The notes under the pieces were generated by a model. The model ran no database searches. It saw only the letters and a list, made by a program, of their open reading frames with translations, and was not told the DNA's origin. From Thinopyrum elongatum (lineage: Eukaryota > Streptophyta > Magnoliopsida > Poales > Poaceae), in NCBI GenBank assembly GCA_011799875.1, contig CM022298.1, forward strand, positions 56,075,015-56,139,014: a stretch of 64,000 nt of DNA, in the 5' to 3' direction. Below, piece after piece: positions 57,513 through 64,000 of the stretch (positions are counted from its first letter, which is position 1; each line of letters begins with the position of its first letter). The translations under genes and the position numbers were made by a program.

Positions 57513-58731
57513 AGGATCGTCCAACATGTGGTGCATGATTTTTAGAATCTTTTGCTAGCCAAAATTTCTGTACTAAGCAGGAATACTGCTTGTGCATCCA
57601 AAATCCTTGAACCAAGTTTCTTCCATGAGTGTCCACCATATCTACCTATATGCGGTATTTACTTGCCGTTCCAAGTAAATTTGCATGTGCCAAACTCTAA
57701 ACCTTCAAATAATAATCTGTTTTGTATGCCCGAATCACTCATGTAGCGACTAGGGGCTGTCAGTACCTTTCATGCTAGGTGGGTTATTCTCACGGTGAGT
57801 GTTGATTCACTTGTCATTCACGACAAAGTGGCTGGTAATCGGGATGCCCAGTTCCATGCTCAAAATCAAATCAAAATAATTTCAAACAAAACTCCCTAGG
57901 ACTGTTGTTGGTATGGACGGTACCCGTTGTTTCGGACTAGCCGTGGAGTGTGATTGTTGGTGGAGGGGGAGTAAAAACTTTACCATTCTGTTTGGAAACC
58001 GCCTATAATGTATCTAGCATGGAAGATAGTGAGAACTCTTGGTTGTTATGTTGACAATGAAAGCATACCTCTCAAAATTATATTCATCTCTGTTTTAAAA
58101 GCTTCGAGCTCTGGCACCTCTGCAAATCCCTGCTTCCCTCTGTGAAGGGCCTACCTTTTAATTTTTATGCAAGAGTCAGTAGTATTCCTTCTCATTCCAA
58201 CCTACTCTTTAGTTGGCAAGCATCATGTGATGGGGAAAGATCTAAGCATATATGGCCATTCAAATATATTTGATCATGAATTATTATTGTTGACAATTAT
58301 CTATATAATAAATAAGTTGGGAGGCGAAACATTAAGCCCCTATCTTTCTCTGTGTTCAATTGATGCTATTTGTTCTAAAAATATGCGTTGAGTGGTAGCA
58401 ATCATGGAAGACTATATGATAGTTGAGTATGTGGGATTTGCTAAATCAAAGCTCTTACATAGACCCTTCCTGAAAATAAGATGAATTGCAATTGTTTGAT
58501 GACAGAGAACCTTGTTTGTTAGTTTTCAAGAAAGTTTATGATCTATGCTTTAACATGTGAATAGCTTGCTACTTGATCATGAGAAGTTTTATGAGATGAG
58601 CTACTGTTTATGATATATAATGATGCTAGAAAAAGTGATTGAAATTATCATTAATCAAACTTGTGCACTTGCTAGCATTCACACTTCATAAATTATTTCT
58701 TTTATCATTTACCTACTCGAGGACGAGCAGG
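57513..58731 (+). other. Non-coding Gypsy B 3' interior
   Basis: 1.2 kb after the solo LTR. Short frames (57552-57746, 58167-58391) lack any recognised domain. It ends with 'tttacctactcgaggacgag', shared with Gypsy A. Confidence 0.45.
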
Positions 58732-58749
58732 AATTAAGCTTGGGGATGC
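58732..58749 (+). other. Polypurine tract of Gypsy A type in Gypsy B
   Basis: AATTAAGCTTGGGGATGC directly precedes the 3' LTR. Confidence 0.75.
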
Positions 58750-60104
58750 TGATACATCTCCAATGTATCTATAATTTATGAAGTATTCATGCCATGTTTA
58801 CAACAATTTTATATGATTTTGGTATGATTTCATTAGAACTAACCCGGACTGACGCTGTTTTCAGCAGAACTACCGTGGTGTCGTTTTTTGTGCAGAAATA
58901 AAAGTTCTCGGAATGGGTTGAAAATTTACGGTGATTTTTTATGGACCAAAAGAGACCCCCGAAGCAAAAGAGTTGGGCCAGAAGAGTCCCGAGGCAATGA
59001 CAAGGGTGGGAGGCGTGCCCACCCCCCTAGGGCGCGCCCCCTACCTTGCCGCCGCCTCGTGGACCCCCTTGACGTGAGACCGACGCCAAAAATTCCTATA
59101 AATACCAAAACCCCCGAAAAGAAACCTAGATCGGGAGTTCCGCCGCCACAAGCCTCTGTAGCCACGAAAAACCAATCGGGAGCCCGTTCTGGCACCCTGC
59201 CGGAGGGGGAAACCATCACCAATGGCCATCTTCATCATCCCGGCGGACTCCATGATGAGGTGGGAGTAGTTCACCCTCGGGGCTGAGGGTATGTACCAGT
59301 AGCTATGTGTTTGATCTCTCTCTCGTGTTCTTGATTTGGCACGATCTTGATGTACCGCGAGCCTTGTTATTATAGTTGGATCATATGGTGTTTCTCCCCC
59401 TCTACCTTCTTGTGATGAATCGAGTCTTGCTCTTTGAGGTTTCATTATGTTGGATTGAGTGTTGGATTTGAGAACACTTGATGTCTGTCTTGCGATGGGA
59501 TATCTGTGGTGACAATGGGATGTTCTATTGATTCACTTGATGTATGTTTTGGCACTCAACTCGCGGATTCCTGAGGTGACATTGGGGTAATCTATGCATA
59601 GGGGTTGATGCACATTTTCGTCCTACGTTCTCTGATAGAAACTTTGGAGTGATTCTTTGTTGCATGTTGAGGGATTGTTATGTGATCCAATTATGTTATC
59701 ATTGTTGAGAGAACTTGCACTAGTGAAAGTATGAACCCTAGGCCTTGTTTTCAAGCATTGCAATACCGTCTTTGCTCACTTTTGTTACTAGTTACCTTGC
59801 TGTTTTTATATTTTCAGATTACAAAAACCTATATCTACCATCCACATTACACATGTATCACCATCTCTTCGCCGAACTAGTGCACCTATACAATTTACCA
59901 TTGTATTGGGTGTGTTGGGGACACAAGAGACTCTTTGTTATTTGGTTGCAGGGATGTTTGACAGAGACCTCTTCATCCTACGCCTCCCACGGATTGATAA
60001 ACCTTAGGTCATCCACTTGAGGGAAATTTGCTACTGTCCTACAAAACTCTGCTCTTGGAGGCCCAACACGAGTCTACAAGAAGAAGATTGCGTAGTAGAC
60101 ATCA
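58750..60104 (+). repeat. 3' LTR of Gypsy B
   Basis: TGATACATCTCCAATG to GTAGTAGACATCA, 1355 bp, followed by AGCCA. Confidence 0.92.
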
Positions 60105-60290
60105 AGCCACCAACCGAGACTAAAGGTCTGTGTTTCCCGCCCTTTGGGCTGCTGAAATTGACCTTTAGTCATGGTTGGTGACTCCAACTGGGACGAAGGG
60201 GGGTCTTTAGTCCCGGTTGGAGCCACCAACCGTGACTAAAGGGTGGGGTATATAAGCAACACTTAGTGTTTTCCTTCCAATCTCAGTTTC
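60105..60290 (+). promoter_or_regulatory. CACTA subterminal repeats with a plus-strand TATA box
   Basis: Three or more 'ctttagtc..ggttgg' units in both orientations are followed by TATATAA at 60249-60255 and a CT-rich leader ('ttccttccaatctcag'). They continue the repeats cut by Gypsy B at 51458. Confidence 0.55.
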
Positions 60291-60620
60291 TTCTTCTCCC
60301 GATGCCGAACACCATGTCGCCGCCAGGCTGCTCTGCCCGCTCCTTGTCGCCGTCCCTGCCCTGACGCCATCCCTCGCCCCCGACACTGGCCGCCGCTCCC
60401 TGCCCCGACGCCGCCAAGCCCTGCCCCGACTCCCGCGGCCGCTCCCTGCCCCGACGCCAAAGCCCCCATAGTGAGCTCCCCGGCCCCTTCCCCTGCGCTG
60501 TCGTCGCCACCGCCCCTGCTCTACTAGCTGCTGCCGCCCCTGCTTTGCTTAGCCACCGCCGCCGCCGCCCCTGCTCTGCTAGCCGCCGCTGCCGCCACTG
60601 CTATGAACATTTTTTTTCTT
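60291..60620 (+). pseudogene. GC-rich leader or first-exon remnant in the CACTA region
   Basis: An ATG at 60301 opens only about 20 codons (MPNTMSPPGCSARSLSPSLP). After that come degenerate Pro/Ala-coding 'ccgccgccgctgcc' repeats. It looks like a decayed first exon. No product is recognised. Confidence 0.3.
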
Positions 60621-60950
60621 CATAGAATTTTTTTGTTCATATAATATTTTTGTCCATGTATGTATGTATGTATGTATGGATGGATGGATGGATGGATGGA
60701 TGTATATAGAAAATGTTCATATGATGAATATTTTTTGTTATAGAATTTATTTGTCCATGTATGTATGTATGTATGGATGGATGGATGGATGTATATAGAA
60801 AATGTTCATATGATTTTTTTATTGTTCATAGAATTTTTTTGTCCATGTATGTATGTATGTATGGATGGATTTATGTATATAGAAAATATTCATATGATGA
60901 ATTTTTTTTTGTTCATAGAAATTTTTTTGTTCATAGAAATTAGTTAAAAT
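60621..60950. repeat. (ATGT)n(ATGG)n microsatellite in three ~110-bp tandem blocks
   Basis: Each block contains 'ttgtccatgtatgtatgtat', 'ggatggatgg' and 'tatatagaaaatgttcatat'. Confidence 0.8.
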
Positions 60951-61690
60951 TTATTAAGTTACTAAGTTTTACTACATACTTGGTTAAAATTTACTAAGTT
61001 AAAATGTTCATATGATGAATATTGTTTTTCTATAGACTTGGTTAAAATTTAGTAAGTTTTACTTTGCCTAAATCGGGGAGAGGCAACTTTACTAAATGGG
61101 CATGATGATAATGAAATTTACTTTAATTATGGAGAGAGGGAGTAACAACTCATATATTCAAATTTACTCCCGGTCCGCTCGCCCGACCAACTCTCGAGGC
61201 CACCCAAACACTAGAAGAAAGAGCATTGTCGATCTCCTACCCCCTTCGGCCCCTACCCATTTGTTATGTATAATACTATTGACGTCTAATTCACCGGTAT
61301 TACCTCAGTGAACCGAAGGGACTTTATTTATTCGGTAGGCGGCATAGGTCAATGGGGTAGAATGGATAGTTCGATCTCCTGCATAGCAATTGTTCATAAC
61401 TCTCTCGGGAATTCGAATTCAAGAACAATTTTTTTGCAAAGTGTCCTCTCCCAAAAGTATAACCCCGATAACTTCAACATGAGGGGGGGACGACGGACAT
61501 GCATGAGAGAGGCGGTCCGCAAAGTATCCTCTCTTGAAAGTATAACCCTCGATAACTTTGCATGATGTTTGCGACCAATCCATTGCTCATATATGCATAT
61601 GATTCATTGTTGTGATTAGCTAGGTCTATGTTTGCCACTAATCCATCTCTCATGGTTGTATATTGCTATGTTGTAATATTTGCAGAAACT
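60951..61690 (+). other. Unassigned CACTA-region intron-like sequence
   Basis: No gene is supported. Two related pieces, 'gcaaagt.tcctctc' and 'aaagtataacccc.gataact', recur at 61435-61470 and 61518-61560. The stretch ends in an acceptor-like 'atatttgcag'. Confidence 0.35.
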
Positions 61691-61822
61691 ATGGACAGAG
61701 ACTTAGAAAAAGAAGAGTTGTTGGGGGATATAATCCGCGAGGGAGGTGATATCACCTTGTCGTTTCTCAACGACACCGATGGTGAAGAAAGAGAGGATGA
61801 CGACTCCAGTGGTCGAATGGAG
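61691..61822 (+). pseudogene. Start of an acidic CACTA-region ORF, cut by Copia 2
   Basis: After 'tttgcag', an ATG opens MDRDLEKEELLGDIIREGGD and an acidic stretch (GEEREDDDSSG). It runs straight into the TGTAGG of the LTR at 61823, where the residues become LTR-encoded. It could be the second gene of a CACTA element (a DNA-binding accessory protein), but I cannot confirm that from 44 codons. Confidence 0.45.
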
Positions 61823-63994
61823 TGTAGGGTAACACAGCAGAAAACAAAAATTTTCCGACCTACGCACCAGCCCAGGACCACTATGGAGACTGCATACAAG
61901 GTTTGATCATTTTCGTTACCGACTCGTAGCGCAGCGGAAGTAGAGTCGATGACGATCGGCGGTGCAGATCCTCGCAGCTAGGATTTACAACCTCCCAACC
62001 GCGAGGATGTATACCGTCATCTTCCCTTTGGACAGCCCTCCGGGAGGCGGTCGAACAGTCCCCCGGACGGTGTCGCGGACAGCCCTTCGGGAGGACCTTC
62101 GAAACTCGAGCGGTCACTCGGACAGCCCATCGGGAGGACTCACAGAACTCGGACCGTCACTTGGACAGCCCTTCGGGAGGCACTCACGAACAGCCCCTCG
62201 GGCACTAAGATCGAAACTATGACCTCTCTACAGAGTTGCACACATACGGTGTCACCTATCCGGCAGGGCTTCGCCGTCCAGAACTAGTTCCCACCGGAAC
62301 CCAGACAGCCTTTCGGCTCTACGAAACTCTTTCGTGGGAGGGAGAGAGAATGCCAGATCATGCATGGCTTGTGTATGAGAGCAAGGGATGGGGAGAATGG
62401 CAGCCCCTTCTCCCCCTTTTATAGGCCAAGGCAAGGGGTGGGGTGGGATGTTGAAATACCAAAATACCCAAGCTTCATGTCACACATGAAAGGGCATAAT
62501 GGTAACACAAGGGGGGCACCAAGGGGACACCACCATGGCAGCCCTTTGGCCGGCCCACACTTTGTCTCCCCATGGGGGGGGGGGGCCCAACAAGCCACCA
62601 ACCTGTCTCCATGAAACATGCATGCTCCCTAGACAAAAAGCCACCAAACATGCAACCCCCGATTCGTGGGATCTTGTCCCCTCGCGCTGAGACAAGATGT
62701 TTTCCGTGAAACTTTTTCTGAAAAATTCCAGAAAGTCCCAGAACATTTCCGGCACCCTCTAAAATTATTCTGGGCATGATCCGAAACATTTTCGGTGTGG
62801 TGGTTTTCATCAGTGGAAAGCATTAACAGCGGTTATGGCAGTTTCGGAACATTTCCGGTTTTTCTCTCCGAAAATTCCCAGAAGTTCCCAGACCAATTCT
62901 GGCATCCTCTAAAAATTTCCAGGCGGTGCCGAAACCCTTTTTGACCAAATAATATATTCCGAAACAACTTTTTGGTTTTACCAAAACTCTTTCGGTGTTC
63001 TCTCTCTCGGAACTCTTCCGTTGTCTCCGAAACATTTTCGGTGACTTTCTCTCAGACTCCCTGTCTAGCGTTCAACAGATAGATGACCCTTAAGCGTGTG
63101 ACCCTATAGGTTCGGTGAAGTATAGACATGACCTGGAACCCCTTCCGATCAATGATCAACATCGGAGCCGTGGACACCGATATTGACCCCTATACCCACA
63201 CGAATAAATATTCGAGTGAACCTCCAGTTGCCGTGTGCTATTCCTGTTGCTTCACGATATGTTACAAATACCCGAGGTGAGACATGTTGGCATTCCCGTG
63301 GATCAACAACTTGTCCACTATGCTAGTTACCTCGTTACCGGTATTGTTCTCTTTTCTCGTTACCGTGTTCCGGCATCCCCGTGATCAAATCACAAAGTGT
63401 CTGGCCAGACGATGATGGATACCGTAACACCGAGAGGGCCCAGAGATATCGCTGCATCGCCGGAGGAGCAAATCCCAATCCTGAGCTATCAAGTTACTTG
63501 ACATACTTTTCCATGAACCCGTAAGCCGCCGTAATAGCCACCCATTTACGGATGACGTTTAACAAACCCCAAAGTTCATGAAGCAAGCATGAAGAAACTC
63601 GATACTCTCATGGTCTAAGGAATTATGCAAACATTAACCATCTCTGTGTTATTAACCATTAACTTGTGACGAATGTATCTCATAGCATAACATCAATCGG
63701 GTCGATTCAACACAAGTGTTCTCCTAACATTGTGCCCTCAGAAGTTGCTGGCATAGACATGCCCATGATCAGGAAAACAGAACCATCATGCAACACTTGA
63801 GCTAGTATTAGAGGCCAGACTAGGAATACATTTTACCGTTTATTATTCCACACGTGCATATGAGTCTTCCTCCGAGCCTCGTGGTTATTGTAGACTCGAG
63901 AACCATAGCAGTTATAGCATGGAACATAAACCTAATTATGAGCATGGAGATAAATAATAACATTTATTATTGCCTCTAAGGCATATCTCCTACA
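61823..63994 (-). repeat. 3' LTR of a second minus-strand Copia element (2172 bp)
   Basis: TGTAGGGTAACACAGC to CATATCTCCTACA, the same family as 6381-8525. The target-side 5 bp is TGGAG. It includes TATAAAA (62423-62417, minus), the CCCTTCGGG array and a TTC/GAA array near 62700-62920. The body of the element lies beyond the window. Confidence 0.92.
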
Positions 63995-64000
63995 GACTCC
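63995..64000 (-). other. Polypurine tract start of the second Copia element
   Basis: GACTCC on the plus strand equals the beginning of the tract at 1040-1050, so the element interior starts at the window edge. Confidence 0.7.

Larger units (their letters stand above)
51459..60104 (+). mobile_element. Gypsy B: non-autonomous Athila-related LTR retrotransposon
   Basis: LTRs at 51459-52813 and 58750-60104 are both 1355 bp, flanked by AGCCA on both sides (51454-51458, 60105-60109). PBS and polypurine tract are present. The interior has one broken ORF without recognisable gag or pol, a hairpin block, two copies of a 3' module, stem-loops and a nested solo LTR. The LTRs differ by roughly 5% by eye in their first 300 bp, so it is older than the Copia element. 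Confidence 0.92.

Noticed and set aside
61209..61230. 'cactagaagaaagagcattg' as a possible CACTA terminus
   Set aside because: No subterminal repeats follow it and no inverted partner or 3-bp duplication was found.
61320..61420. 'attcggtaggcggcataggt' region as possible organellar DNA
   Set aside because: I could not match it to a chloroplast or mitochondrial gene, and it is continuous with CACTA-type sequence.

Overview
This window is transposon-dense nuclear DNA from a large-genome grass, most likely wheat or a close Triticeae relative (Triticum/Aegilops). The evidence is the BARE-1/Angela/WIS-type Copia LTRs, Athila-lineage Gypsy elements whose LTRs begin TGATACGTCTCC, CACTA elements with 'agtcccggttggtgg' or 'tttgccgtctgcc' subterminal repeats, Stowaway and Tourist MITEs, a tRNA-derived SINE and Helitron ends typical of grasses. 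No bacterial, viral or organellar gene block was found. The only cellular genes are two tandem copies of a WRKY transcription factor, both disrupted, plus gene fragments carried by a Helitron.

Layout. 1-8525: a minus-strand Copia element whose 3' LTR is cut by the window edge; its coding region is dead but its LTRs are nearly identical. 8526-8955: a CACTA fragment and a 50-bp Gypsy tail. 8956-17202: Gypsy A (plus strand), a gag-protease-only, non-autonomous Athila-type element. 17203-19364: a possible LINE tail, a Helitron 3' end and a Stowaway fragment. 19365-35343: an ancient tandem duplication with one WRKY gene per unit (minus strand). Unit A later gained a SINE, a 7.5-kb Helitron inside WRKY exon 3, and a Tourist MITE. 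Unit B keeps the empty sites, which fix the Helitron and MITE boundaries to the base.

35344-51458: a CACTA element (CACTA-1, plus strand). Its transposase gene is split by a second CACTA (CACTA-2, 37854-47942, transposase on the minus strand) with a matching 3-bp ATT target duplication. Around an N-gap (44468-44589), the CACTA-2 right end and the following CACTA-1 transposase segment appear twice. The first copy is full of single-base indels and looks like an assembly artefact. 51459-60104: Gypsy B, a non-autonomous relative of Gypsy A with an unusual ORF and duplicated 3' modules. It sits in the CACTA subterminal repeats with an AGCCA target duplication and carries a solo LTR of the Gypsy A family. 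60105-61822: more CACTA sequence with a plus-strand promoter and an acidic ORF start. 61823-64000: the 3' LTR of a second minus-strand Copia element.

The strongest candidates for something undescribed are a set of stem-loops in the 3' regions of Gypsy A and B with different stems around one shared loop motif, a conserved hairpin directly after their ORFs, a small coiled-coil/membrane protein carried by both CACTA elements, and a heat-shock-element-like array upstream of the Copia TATA box.
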